Assembly (NCBI GenBank): GCA_044870185.1
Contig: JBIOYL010000122.1
Span: 1-10,018, forward strand
Origin: JBIOYL01 sp044870185
Lineage (GTDB): Bacteria; Actinomycetota; CALGFH01
DNA length: 10,018 bases
Direction of reading: 5' to 3'
The notes beneath the pieces are model-generated. The model had not been told where the DNA came from. It did not search any database and worked only from the letters and a program-made list of their open reading frames with translations. Both the position numbers and the translations under genes were made by a program. Of this stretch, positions 1 to 6,295 are shown piece after piece (the stretch's first letter is position 1; every line of letters starts with the position of its first letter).

Positions 1-274
1 TGGTGCAGGCGAAGGTGGCCAGGCGGTTGCGCTGGCGGGCGTAGGCGGCGGCGGCGTGGACCATGCCCTGCTCGTTGCGGGCCATGTAGTAGCGCAGCCG
101 GTCGGCGTACTGCTGCAGGGCCTGGCCCATGCCGGCCACGTTGCCGTGCCCGAAGATGCCGAAACAGCCGGCGAACAGGCGCTGCTCGTGCCCGTCGCGC
201 TCGGTGTACTGGTTGGCCAGGAACTCGACCAGGGCCTGGGCCGTGGTCAGCCGCCGCGTCGACCTCGATGTCAT
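1..274 (-). CDS. iolD: IolD, 3D-(3,5/4)-trihydroxycyclohexane-1,2-dione hydrolase, N-terminal part
   Basis: IolD is a thiamine-diphosphate enzyme of myo-inositol breakdown; it opens the ring of trihydroxycyclohexane-1,2-dione to give 5-deoxy-glucuronate in the cytosol. Only the first 91 codons are here and the gene continues past position 1; the family is normally about 620-640 residues. The visible part has the IolD N-terminus: LTTAQALVEFLANQY at residues 9-23, GIFGHGNVAGMGQAL at 39-53 and ARNEQGMVHAAAAYAR at 65-80. Glu68 in the NEQG motif is the expected cofactor-activating glutamate of ThDP enzymes. The ATG at 274-272 overlaps the iolB stop by four bases (ATGA), and a GAGAGGGG stretch lies just upstream inside the iolB tail, so translation is probably coupled to iolB. 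Family assignment is firm; the missing C-terminus cannot be judged. Confidence 0.93.
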   Translation of the reverse strand, partial: MTSRSTRRLTTAQALVEFLANQYTERDGHEQRLFAGCFGIFGHGNVAGMGQALQQYADRLRYYMARNEQGMVHAAAAYARQRNRLATFACT

Positions 275-1200
275 TGGCGCCCCTCTCGTTCGCCTGCCGC
301 CGCCGCGGTGTCCGCCGGCCGGTGGCGCCCCCCCGGTCCGGTCATGGGCAGGCGGGGGTCGACCGCCTGCTCGGCCCAGCTCGCCCGCACCCAGGCGTGG
401 GCGGGGTCGTCGCAGAAGCGCCACACCCGCTCCTGGCCGGGGCCGGCCATGACGTTGAGGTAGTACATGTCGTAGCCGGGCGCGGCGATCGACGGCCCGT
501 GGTAGCCGTAGGGGACGAGCACCACGTCGCCGCTGCGCACCTCGGCGCACACGTCGATCTCCCGCCCCGGGCCGGAGCTGTAGATCCGCTGGTAGCCCAG
601 CCCGGGGCTGCCGGCGTGGCCGGCGATCTCGAAGTAGTAGATCTCCTCCAGCACCGCCTCGTCCTCGCGCTGCTCGTCGTGCTTGTGCGGCGGGTACGAC
701 GACCAGTTGCCGCCGGGGGTGAGCAGCTCGACGGCGATGAGCTTGTCCGCCTCGAACGTGTCCGGCCTGCAGAAGTTGTTGACCTGGCGGCTGGCCGGCC
801 CGGCCCCGCGCAGCTCCACCGGGACGCCGTCGGCCGGGCCGTAGCGGGCGGGCAGGCGGCGCCGCGCCCGCGCCGACGGCAGCGCGAAGCGTCCGCCGCC
901 CGCCGACACGACCTCGACGCGGGCGTCACGTGGCGCGTAGACGAAGTCGGTCACCCGCGAGAACACGTCCTCGCGTCCGGAGACCTCGAAGCGCTGCCCG
1001 TCGCAGGTGACCACGCAGCCGCCCGCCAGCGGCAGCACCAGCAGCTCGTCGTCGCCGGTGTCGAAGGCGTGCGCGCCGCCCGGCGCCAGCTCGAGCACGC
1101 GCAGGCCGCCGTGGCCCCAGCCGGCCTGCTCGGGCGTGACGACCAGCGCGAACGCGCCCTCGGCGCTGCTGCCTCGCGGCAAGTGATACTTGGCGTCCAT
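271..1200 (-). CDS. iolB: IolB, 5-deoxy-glucuronate isomerase
   Basis: IolB is a cytosolic, metal-dependent cupin isomerase that converts 5-deoxy-glucuronate to 5-dehydro-2-deoxy-gluconate, the step between IolD and IolC. The 309-residue product is slightly longer than the usual 270-300. Two cupin halves can be read. The N-terminal half has DDELLVLPLAG (50-60). The C-terminal half carries PPHKHD (170-175), the LEEIYYF strand (184-190) and YGYHGP (231-236); His172, His174, Glu185 and His234 are the likely metal ligands. The tail WAEQAVDPRLPM (275-286) is typical of the family. The last 20 or so residues are rich in Ala, Gly and Arg and look like a loose extension. I chose the ATG at 1200 because GGGAGG sits eight bases before it; a GTG at 1221 overlaps the upstream stop as GTGA but lacks a ribosome site. 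The gene overlaps iolD by four bases. Confidence 0.95.
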   Translation of the reverse strand: MDAKYHLPRGSSAEGAFALVVTPEQAGWGHGGLRVLELAPGGAHAFDTGDDELLVLPLAGGCVVTCDGQRFEVSGREDVFSRVTDFVYAPRDARVEVVSAGGGRFALPSARARRRLPARYGPADGVPVELRGAGPASRQVNNFCRPDTFEADKLIAVELLTPGGNWSSYPPHKHDEQREDEAVLEEIYYFEIAGHAGSPGLGYQRIYSSGPGREIDVCAEVRSGDVVLVPYGYHGPSIAAPGYDMYYLNVMAGPGQERVWRFCDDPAHAWVRASWAEQAVDPRLPMTGPGGRHRPADTAAAAGEREGRQ

Positions 1201-1208
1201 GGCCGGAT

Positions 1209-1214
1209 CCTCCC
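1209..1214 (-). promoter_or_regulatory. Ribosome-binding site deciding the iolB start
   Basis: GGGAGG on the minus strand lies eight bases upstream of the ATG at 1200. It favours that start over the GTG at 1221, which would add seven residues and is not preceded by any G-rich stretch. Confidence 0.7.
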
Positions 1215-1217
1215 GCG

Positions 1218-2093
1218 TCACAGCAGGCGCACCGCGGCGTCGACCGCGGCCGCCACGTCGTCGTCGGGCGGGTACAGCAGCGACCGGCCGACCACCAGGC
1301 CACAGACGTTGGGCAGCTCCAGTGCCTTGCGCCAGCGCTCGAAGGCGGCGTCCTGGTCGGCGCTGACCTCGCCGCCCAGCAGCAGCGCCGGCAGCGTGGT
1401 CGCGGCGACGACGCGTGCCATGTCGTCGACCACCGGCAGCTTGAGCCAGGTGTAGGCCGAGGTGGTGCCGAGGCCGGCAGAGACGGTCGTGGCGCGGATC
1501 ATCGCCTCGGCGCTCAGGTCGTTGCGCACGCGCCCGTCGAGGCGGTGGGAGATGAACGGCTCGATCATGGCCATGCGCCGCTGTTCGGCCAGCTCGCTGA
1601 CCGCGCGGGCGCAGGCCTCCAGGGTGGCCGCCGTGGCGGGGTCGTCCGGGTCGATGCGCAGCAGCATCTTGCCGCCCTCGTAGCCCATGGCCGCGACGGC
1701 GGCCGCGTCGTAGCCGGTGAAGCGGTCGTCGATCTCGAAGACCGTCCCGGCCAGCCCGCCGCGGTTCATGGAGCCGACCACGACCTTGTCGTCGAGCGCC
1801 CCGAGCAGCAGCAGGTCCTCGACGATGTCGGGGGTGCCGAGCACGCCGTTGACGCCGGGCCGCGACAGGGCCAGGCAGATCCGGTCGAGCAGCTCGACGC
1901 GGTCGGCCATGGCCAGCGGGTGCGGGCCGGCGCGCAGCGCGCCGCGGGCCGGATGGTCGGCGGCGATCATCATGAGCTTGCCGCGCTGGTTGAACAGCGA
2001 CGCCGGCCGCGCCCGCCCGGCGGCCGCCTGCGCGATCGCCTCGGGGTGCCGGGTGCGGGCCTCGAGGATGGTGCGGTACTGCTCCTCACGCAT
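1218..2093 (-). CDS. Cgl0159-like TIM-barrel aldolase, probable 2-deoxy-5-keto-gluconate-6-phosphate aldolase (IolJ role)
   Basis: This 291-residue protein resembles the DhnA/DERA-like (beta/alpha)8 proteins of actinobacterial inositol clusters, often labelled deoxyribose-phosphate aldolase or Cgl0159 family. Its position between iolC and iolB, and the lack of any other aldolase here, suggest that it splits the IolC product into dihydroxyacetone phosphate and malonate semialdehyde; that role is inferred. Visible elements are MMIAADHPARG (41-51), VLGTPDI (84-90), MIEPFISHR (176-184), TWLKLPV (215-221), LLLGGEV (237-243) and GLVVGRSLLYP (265-275). Lys218 is a plausible Schiff-base lysine of a class I aldolase, and the GLVVGRSL strand is a plausible phosphate-binding end of the barrel. 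The ATG at 2093 lies inside the end of iolC (ATGCGTGA, eight-base overlap) with GGGAGG seven bases upstream, so translation should be coupled. Fold and context are clear; exact substrate is less so. Confidence 0.82.
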   Translation of the reverse strand: MREEQYRTILEARTRHPEAIAQAAAGRARPASLFNQRGKLMMIAADHPARGALRAGPHPLAMADRVELLDRICLALSRPGVNGVLGTPDIVEDLLLLGALDDKVVVGSMNRGGLAGTVFEIDDRFTGYDAAAVAAMGYEGGKMLLRIDPDDPATAATLEACARAVSELAEQRRMAMIEPFISHRLDGRVRNDLSAEAMIRATTVSAGLGTTSAYTWLKLPVVDDMARVVAATTLPALLLGGEVSADQDAAFERWRKALELPNVCGLVVGRSLLYPPDDDVAAAVDAAVRLL

Positions 2094-3039
2094 CGACGGC
2101 CTCCCGGAGCAGGGTCTCGACCTCGGTGGCGTCGGGCATGGCGTCGGCGCAGGCCAGCCGGGAGGCGACGATGGCGCCGGCGGCATTGCAGAACCGCAGC
2201 AGCCGCTCCAGGTCCCAGCCGGCCAGCAGCCCGTGGCACAGCGCCCCGCCGAAGGCGTCGCCGGCACCCAGGCCGTTGACGACCTTGACGGGCACCGGCG
2301 GGACCTCGACCTGGGTGTGGGCGTCGGTGGCCAGCACGCCCTTGGGTCCCTGCTTGACGACCGCGAGATCGACGCCGCGGTCGCGCAGCGCCTGGGCGGC
2401 GGCCTTCGGCTCGCGCACGCCGACGGCGGTGTCGCACTCGTCGAGGTTGCCGACCGCCACGGTCACGTGGTGCAGCGCCAGCTGCACCCAGGTGCGCGCC
2501 TCCTGCTGCGAGGTCCAGAACATCGGTCGGTAGTCCAGGTCCAGGATGGTGATGCCGGATTTTTCCCGCGCCTCCAGCGCGGTGAGGGTGGCCCCCCGGC
2601 TGGGCTCCTGGCTCAGCCCGGTCCCTGTCACCCAGAACACCCGGGCGGCCCGGATCGCGTCGAGGTCGAGCTCGGCGGCGGCGATCTCCAGGTCGGGGGC
2701 CTTGGGGTAGCGGTAGAAGTACAGCGGGAAGTGGTCGGGCGGGAAGATCTCGCAGAAGGTCACCGGGGTGGGCAGGCCCGGCACCGCGCTGACGTAGCGG
2801 TCGTCGACGCCGAACTTGCGCAGCGCGTCGTGCAGGAACTCGCCGAACGGGTCCGCGCCGGTGCGGGTGATGACCGCGCTGCGCCGGCCGTAGCGGGCCG
2901 CGGCCACGGCGACGTTGGTGGCGCTGCCACCCAGGTACTTGCCGAAGCTTTCGACCTCGCGCAGGGACACGCCGACCTGGAGCGGGTAGACGTCGACGCC
3001 GATGCGTCCCATCGTCAGGACGTCGAGGGGCTCGCTCAC
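2086..3039 (-). CDS. iolC: IolC, 5-dehydro-2-deoxygluconokinase
   Basis: IolC is a PfkB/ribokinase-family sugar kinase that uses ATP to phosphorylate 5-dehydro-2-deoxy-gluconate at the 6-position in inositol catabolism. The 317-residue length matches the family (about 320). It begins with VLTMGRIGVDVYPLQ (8-22), typical of IolC, followed by the PfkB signature 1 region YLGGSATNVAVAAAR (35-49) with the substrate-contacting GG. It then shows the IolC-like DLDYRPMFW (167-175) and the signature 2 NGLGAGDAFGGAL (255-267), in which Asp261 is the catalytic base. The GTG start overlaps the iolE stop as GTGA, and GGAG lies about eight bases upstream in the iolE end; the in-frame ATG ten codons later would cut off the first strand. 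The 3' end overlaps the aldolase gene by eight bases. Assignment is firm from motifs and neighbours. Confidence 0.94.
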   Translation of the reverse strand: MSEPLDVLTMGRIGVDVYPLQVGVSLREVESFGKYLGGSATNVAVAAARYGRRSAVITRTGADPFGEFLHDALRKFGVDDRYVSAVPGLPTPVTFCEIFPPDHFPLYFYRYPKAPDLEIAAAELDLDAIRAARVFWVTGTGLSQEPSRGATLTALEAREKSGITILDLDYRPMFWTSQQEARTWVQLALHHVTVAVGNLDECDTAVGVREPKAAAQALRDRGVDLAVVKQGPKGVLATDAHTQVEVPPVPVKVVNGLGAGDAFGGALCHGLLAGWDLERLLRFCNAAGAIVASRLACADAMPDATEVETLLREAVDA

Positions 3040-3908
3040 CTGGCGAGCTCCGCGAGGAAGGCGAGGCTGGCGCGCACGTCGGCCACCGGGCCCTGGCCCG
3101 CCGGGGGCTCGGCGGCGAGGATGGTGTCCTGCTCCATCACGTACCAGCCGGTGTAGCCGTGGGCCTCCAGCTCCCTGACGATCCCGGCGATGTCGACGTC
3201 GCCCCGGCCGAGCGGCCGGTACATCCCCTGCCGGACGGCCTCGGTGTAGGTCAGCTCGCCGGCGCGGACCCTGGCGGCGAGCGCGCCGTCGACGTCCTTG
3301 AGATGGACGTGGGCGATCCGGCCGGGCACCTGGGTGGCGAGCGCGGCCGGGTCGGTGCCGCCGATGAGCAGGTGGCCGGTGTCCAGGCACAGCGGGATGG
3401 TGGACCCGGCGAGCACCCGGTCCACCTCGTCGCTGCGCTCGACCACGGTGCCGACGTGCGGGTGCAGGGTGGCGTCGACGCCGCGCTCGCGGGCCGCGCT
3501 GCGGATCCGGTCGAGGTTGGCGAACAGCGTCGCCCACTGGGCCTCGTCGAGCTCGACGCGCTGGTCGTAGCCGCTGCCGCCGGTGTCGGCGGACAGCACC
3601 AGCGTGCCGGCCTCGGCGGCCACGAAGGACGCCAGCGCCGGTGCGATCGTCGTCATGACGTCGCGGGCGGGGTCGTGCAGGACGACCGGGACGAAGCCGC
3701 CGACCGCGGCCAGCCCGTAGGCGGCGAGCAGGCTCGCCTTGTCGGCCGGCGCGTCGGGCAGGAAGCCGTCGGGCCCGAACTCGGTGGCGACCAGCCCGAC
3801 CGCGCGCATCTCGCCGAGCACGCGGTCCGGCCGCAGCTGGTGGCCCCACCCGGGCACCTCGCACACGCCCCACGAGATGGGAGCGCCGGCCACACGATCC
3901 AGCAGCAT
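3036..3908 (-). CDS. iolE: IolE, inosose dehydratase (TIM-barrel, xylose-isomerase-like)
   Basis: IolE removes water from 2-keto-myo-inositol (scyllo-inosose) to give the substrate of IolD; it is a cytosolic metal enzyme of the AP-endonuclease-2/xylose-isomerase-like TIM-barrel fold. The 290-residue length fits. It starts with ISWGVCEVPGWG (11-22), as IolE proteins do. Expected metal-site residues are present: Glu43 in TEFGPDG, Asp176 in LDTGHL, His202 in HVHLKD and Glu259 in YVMEQD. The segment QGMYRPLGRGDVDI (227-240) corresponds to the KGMF..PGDG..D block that separates IolE from IolI and IolH. I chose ATG 3908 because the barrel begins at once after it; the in-frame upstream extension is low-complexity. 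This ATG has only a weak ribosome site, but it overlaps the stop of a leader ORF (TGATG) and so may depend on coupling. An IolH/IolI-like isomerase is the main alternative. Confidence 0.83.
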   Translation of the reverse strand: MLLDRVAGAPISWGVCEVPGWGHQLRPDRVLGEMRAVGLVATEFGPDGFLPDAPADKASLLAAYGLAAVGGFVPVVLHDPARDVMTTIAPALASFVAAEAGTLVLSADTGGSGYDQRVELDEAQWATLFANLDRIRSAARERGVDATLHPHVGTVVERSDEVDRVLAGSTIPLCLDTGHLLIGGTDPAALATQVPGRIAHVHLKDVDGALAARVRAGELTYTEAVRQGMYRPLGRGDVDIAGIVRELEAHGYTGWYVMEQDTILAAEPPAGQGPVADVRASLAFLAELAR

Positions 3909-4048
3909 CAGCGTGCGTCCGTCACCCGGAGCGGACGGCGCTCGGCTGGCGCCGGCGTGCCGGACTCGGCGGGCGCCGCGGCGGTGCGCTCGGCGGGCGC
4001 CACGCGGCTGCGCGCGGCGGGCGTCGCGTCGGCCAGTCCCACTCGCAT
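3908..4048 (-). CDS. Leader ORF with four octapeptide repeats ahead of iolE (hypothetical)
   Basis: This is an unrecognised 46-codon ORF at the head of the inositol operon. After the start MRVGL it consists of four eight-residue repeats: ADATPAAR (6-13), SRVAPAER (14-21), TAAAPAES (22-29) and GTPAPAER (30-37), then a short basic tail ending VTDAR. There is no signal peptide or membrane segment. Support for translation is an ATG preceded by GGGAGG at five-base spacing, a position about 40 bases downstream of the predicted transcription start, and a stop codon that overlaps the iolE start by one base (TGATG). An earlier ATG at 4096 lies inside the predicted -10 box and is discounted. It could be a coupling leader peptide, or a repeat-rich untranslated leader whose open frame is fortuitous in such GC-rich DNA. 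The MRVGL start also resembles Gfo/Idh dehydrogenases, but nothing after it does. Confidence 0.45.
   Translation of the reverse strand: MRVGLADATPAARSRVAPAERTAAAPAESGTPAPAERRPLRVTDAR
3939..4034 (-). repeat. Four imperfect 24-bp tandem repeats in the iol leader
   Basis: Four head-to-tail 24-base units lie at 3939-3962, 3963-3986, 3987-4010 and 4011-4034. On the plus strand they share the core CTCGGCGGGCGCC, with few changes in the first and the last unit. The length is eight codons, so the repeats keep the leader ORF in frame and give the xxxAPAER octapeptide. Units 2 and 3 are the most alike, identical over the 13-base core. The stretch is almost all G and C and could also fold strongly in the mRNA. 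Confidence 0.8.
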
Positions 4049-4053
4049 GTGCG

Positions 4054-4059
4054 CCTCCC
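4054..4059 (-). promoter_or_regulatory. Ribosome-binding site of the leader ORF
   Basis: GGGAGG on the minus strand is five bases upstream of the ATG at 4048. It is the best ribosome site at the 5' end of the inositol operon; the iolE start itself has nothing comparable. Confidence 0.55.
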
Positions 4060-4094
4060 ACCGTGGTCGCCCCGGGGTTGCGTGCGGGTGTCTC

Positions 4095-4124
4095 AAGGTA
4101 ACGACATGATTACTTTCCTGTCAA
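4095..4124 (-). promoter_or_regulatory. Predicted sigma-70-type promoter of the inositol operon
   Basis: On the minus strand a perfect -35 box TTGACA (4124-4119) is followed after 18 bases by TACCTT (4100-4095), which fits the actinobacterial TAnnnT -10 pattern. Transcription would begin near 4088, about 40 bases before the leader ORF. The -35 box overlaps the left arm of the long inverted repeat at 4115-4154, so a repressor bound there would block it. This is predicted from sequence only. Confidence 0.6.
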
Positions 4125-4154
4125 TAGCCTATGCTGTCATAATGACGACAGGAA
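4115..4154. promoter_or_regulatory. Probable GntR operator: nested inverted repeats
   Basis: Perfect eight-base arms TTCCTGTC (4115-4122) and GACAGGAA (4147-4154) enclose two smaller perfect palindromes, ATAG-C-CTAT (4124-4132) and GTCAT-A-ATGAC (4136-4146). The half-site CTGTC occurs at 4118-4122 and 4134-4138 and is inverted at 4147-4151. The block lies between the divergent gntR and inositol operons, overlaps the predicted iol -35 box, and contains CATAAT (4138-4143), a possible -10 for gntR. GntR-family dimers bind such short palindromes. Which element is the true site cannot be decided from sequence; GTCATAATGAC is my first choice. Confidence 0.6.
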
Positions 4155-4212
4155 CAAGATAACAGGGGTAGGAACGCGGGAACACCGACGGTCATCCTCG
4201 AGCGGCACAGCC

Positions 4213-4220
4213 AAGGAGGA
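4213..4220 (+). promoter_or_regulatory. Ribosome-binding site deciding the gntR start
   Basis: AAGGAGGA precedes two adjacent possible starts, TTG 4222 and GTG 4225. Spacing from AGGAGG is two bases to TTG but five to GTG, so GTG 4225 is preferred. Confidence 0.75.
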
Positions 4221-4224
4221 CTTG

Positions 4225-4971
4225 GTGACGTTCTCGCCAGCGTCGATCCCGGTGGACCGGACCAGCCCGGTGCCGCTCTACTACCAGGTGGCCCAGGAGC
4301 TCGAGCGCGCCATCATGTCCGGCGAGCTGGCGCCCGGCACCCGCCTGGACAACGAGATGGTCCTCGCCGACCAGCTTGGTCTGTCCCGCCCGACGGTGCG
4401 CCGCGCGATCGAGTACCTCGCCGACCGCGGCTACCTGGTGCGCAAGCGCGGCGTGGGCACCGAGGTCGTCCATCCCAAGGTGCGGCGGCCGGTCGAGCTC
4501 ACCAGCCTGTACGACGACCTGGCCGTGAGCGGACAGAACCCGCGCACGCGGGTGCTCTCGCTGGAGACCGTGCCCGCCAGCGACGCCGTCGCCCACGCGC
4601 TCAGCGTCGACGAGGGCAGCCCGGTGATCGCGCTGGAGCGGCTGCGCTACGCGCAGGACGAGCCGCTCGCCGTCATGCGCAACTACCTCCCGCCCGGGCT
4701 GGTCGAGCTCGACCCCGAGCTGCTGGAGCGGACCGGGCTGTACCGGCTCATGCGCTCGGCCGGCGTCCGGCCGCACCTCGCCGCGCAGACCATCGGCGCG
4801 CGGGCGGCCACCGCGGAGGAGGCCCGGCTGCTGCACGACACCAAGGGCGCGCCGCTGCTCACCATGCAGCGCACGGCCTACGACGACATGGGGCGGGCGG
4901 TCGAGTTCGGCAGCCACCTCTACCGCGCCTCGATGTACTCGTTCGAGCTGGTCCTCGTGAGCCGCTCCTAG
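4225..4971 (+). CDS. GntR-family transcriptional regulator, HutC subfamily (UTRA domain)
   Basis: This 248-residue protein is a cytosolic DNA-binding regulator. It has an N-terminal winged helix-turn-helix beginning with PLYYQVAQELERAIMSGEL (17-35), including the recognition region LADQLGLSRPTVRRAIEYL (47-65) and the wing RGVGTEVV (75-82). A UTRA ligand-binding domain follows from about 90 to 245, with SPVIALERLRYA (132-143), EPLAVMRNYLP (146-156) and the closing EFGSHLYRASMYSFELVL (227-244). HutC-type members usually repress a neighbouring catabolic operon until a pathway metabolite binds the UTRA domain. It is transcribed divergently from the inositol operon across a 176-base region with palindromes, so it is probably the local regulator of inositol use and of itself; an inositol-derived effector is inferred. 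It differs in name and position from other described inositol regulators, so I give no gene symbol. Confidence 0.93.
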   Translation: MTFSPASIPVDRTSPVPLYYQVAQELERAIMSGELAPGTRLDNEMVLADQLGLSRPTVRRAIEYLADRGYLVRKRGVGTEVVHPKVRRPVELTSLYDDLAVSGQNPRTRVLSLETVPASDAVAHALSVDEGSPVIALERLRYAQDEPLAVMRNYLPPGLVELDPELLERTGLYRLMRSAGVRPHLAAQTIGARAATAEEARLLHDTKGAPLLTMQRTAYDDMGRAVEFGSHLYRASMYSFELVLVSRS

Positions 4972-5043
4972 CGTCAGCCTGGTTCCGACGCCATTCCCCG
5001 CCAGCCGCGCAGCAAACGCTCGATCTCCTACGGGTGCACAGCC

Positions 5044-5067
5044 GCCCGCCCAGGGGGCCTGGCGGGC
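5044..5067 (+). terminator. GC hairpin downstream of gntR
   Basis: GCCCGCC(C)AGG and CCTGGCGGGC form a ten-base-pair stem with one bulged C and a GGG loop, about 70 bases after the gntR stop. No T-run follows, as is common for actinobacterial terminators. The rest of the 4972-5199 gap shows no gene and no promoter I would defend for the lipoprotein. Confidence 0.45.
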
Positions 5068-5199
5068 AGGCGACCGGTGTGACCGAATCGAGGCCGATCA
5101 GCCGTTGGAGTGGTCCCAACCGTTCGTCGCGTTGTGACCTGCCCGGAGGACGCTTGGCGTGTGGCATCGCCGCCACGCCCGACCGAAAGGCAGGCCTCC

Positions 5200-6180
5200 A
5201 TGCGCCCATCCCGCACCCTCCTGGTCGTGGCCTCCGTGGCCGCGCTGGCCGTCGCCGGCTGCGCGACCCGCCCGGCCGGCCACCCGCCCGCCGCTCGCGC
5301 GCCGGCAGCAGCCAGCACCGGGGCGCCGGCAGCCCCGGCCGGCTCCCAGCCCGGCACTGCACCGGCGGCGCTGCCGGCAGCCGCATCCGCCTCGCCGGCG
5401 ACGCCCGTCGGCTCGCCGGGCCAGCCGTCCTGGCCGACCGGGCCGCGCAGCACGCCCCAGACCGACCCGGCCGCCCTGCTCGTGGCGATCCGGACCGGCC
5501 GCCACGCGACCTTCGACCGGGTGGTGTTCGAGTTCCGCGGCCGGGTGCCCGGCTACGACATCAGGTACGTGCCCGCCGTGACCCAGGATCCCTCCGGCCG
5601 GCCGGTCGCGCTACGGGGACGGGCGTTCCTGCGCGTGGCCTTCCGCCACGCCAGCGCGGTGGAGCAGCTCGCCGCCGGCTGCCCGCCGTACCGGGCGACC
5701 TACACCGGGCCGCGCACCATCACCACCAGCTTCGCCTCGCTGCGACAGCTCGAGCTGGCCGGCGACTTCGAGGGCTACCTGAGCTTCGGTGTCGGCCTTG
5801 GCCAGCGCGTCGGCTTCCGCGTCCTCGAGCTCACGGACCCGTCCAGGGTGGTGCTCGACGTCGCCCACGCGCCCACGCCGCCGCGGCCGTTCCCCGGGAT
5901 CTGGGACATCCGCACCTGGGCGCAGGCCCGAGCCGTCCAGCAGGCGGTGGATGACGGCCACCAGCCCTGGCGGACCGATCCCGCCCAGGTGGTGGCCGCC
6001 TACACCCGTGCGGTCCTGCTGCCAGGATCGGCCCAGCCGCTCGTCCGGCAGGTCGGCCCCCACACCTTCCAGGTGCGCAAGCCCGGCGGGGAGGTGATCG
6101 CGACCGTGCAGGTGACCCAGCCGCTGCGGCAGGGACCCGGCGGCATCTGGGTCGTCACCCACGTCGACCGCATCGCCTGA
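5200..6180 (+). CDS. Lipoprotein with AMIN-like domain and uncharacterised C-terminal domain
   Basis: This 326-residue protein is an exported lipoprotein of unknown function. The signal peptide has a basic start (MRPSR), a hydrophobic stretch (6-20) and the lipobox AVAGC with Cys21 as the lipidated residue. Residues 22-90 are an Ala/Pro/Ser-rich linker that would span the cell wall. Residues 95-225 fit the AMIN-like domain of actinobacterial lipoproteins: HATFDRVVFEFRG (102-114), GYDIRYVPAV (118-127), then GYLSFGVGL (192-200) and SRVVLDVAH (215-223). AMIN domains are known for binding cell-envelope polymers, so envelope binding is a fair guess. Residues 236-326 are a separate alpha/beta segment with DGHQPWRTDP (252-261) and GGIWVVTHVDRI (314-325) that I do not recognise by name. 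The start follows a moderate ribosome site (AAAGGCAGG). It stands alone between two hairpins. Confidence 0.88.
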   Translation: MRPSRTLLVVASVAALAVAGCATRPAGHPPAARAPAAASTGAPAAPAGSQPGTAPAALPAAASASPATPVGSPGQPSWPTGPRSTPQTDPAALLVAIRTGRHATFDRVVFEFRGRVPGYDIRYVPAVTQDPSGRPVALRGRAFLRVAFRHASAVEQLAAGCPPYRATYTGPRTITTSFASLRQLELAGDFEGYLSFGVGLGQRVGFRVLELTDPSRVVLDVAHAPTPPRPFPGIWDIRTWAQARAVQQAVDDGHQPWRTDPAQVVAAYTRAVLLPGSAQPLVRQVGPHTFQVRKPGGEVIATVQVTQPLRQGPGGIWVVTHVDRIA

Positions 6181-6232
6181 ATCGCCTGATCGGTTCGCAC
6201 GTCAGCAACTGCCCATGCCGGGGCGGCACACG

Positions 6233-6265
6233 AGCAAGGGGAGGGCCCGACGCCCTCCCCTTGCT
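6233..6265 (+). terminator. Strong hairpin terminator after the lipoprotein gene
   Basis: AGCAAGGGGAGGGC and GCCCTCCCCTTGCT make a perfect 14-base-pair stem with the loop CCGAC, 52 bases after the lipoprotein stop. A short T-containing stretch (TGCTTCCC) follows. It isolates the lipoprotein gene from sulP. Confidence 0.85.
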
Positions 6266-6295
6266 TGCTTCCCGACTACACGGCCTGGGTCGAAC

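Noticed and set aside
1545..3156. Long plus-strand open frames opposite iolC and the aldolase gene (up to 479 codons).
   Set aside because: They are low-complexity shadows of well-recognised minus-strand enzymes and have no ribosome site or domain.
3909..4061. An N-terminal extension of iolE starting at the GTG at 4061.
   Set aside because: It is an Arg/Ala-rich reading of the tandem repeats, its GTG runs into the leader's ribosome site, and the IolE barrel starts right at 3908.
5096..5145. A TTGG/CCAA small inverted repeat and a possible promoter before the lipoprotein.
   Set aside because: The arms are only five bases and no paired -35/-10 boxes with good spacing are present.
5110..5199. 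An earlier start for the lipoprotein (30 more codons).
   Set aside because: It would bury the signal peptide; the ATG at 5200 gives a normal lipoprotein signal sequence.
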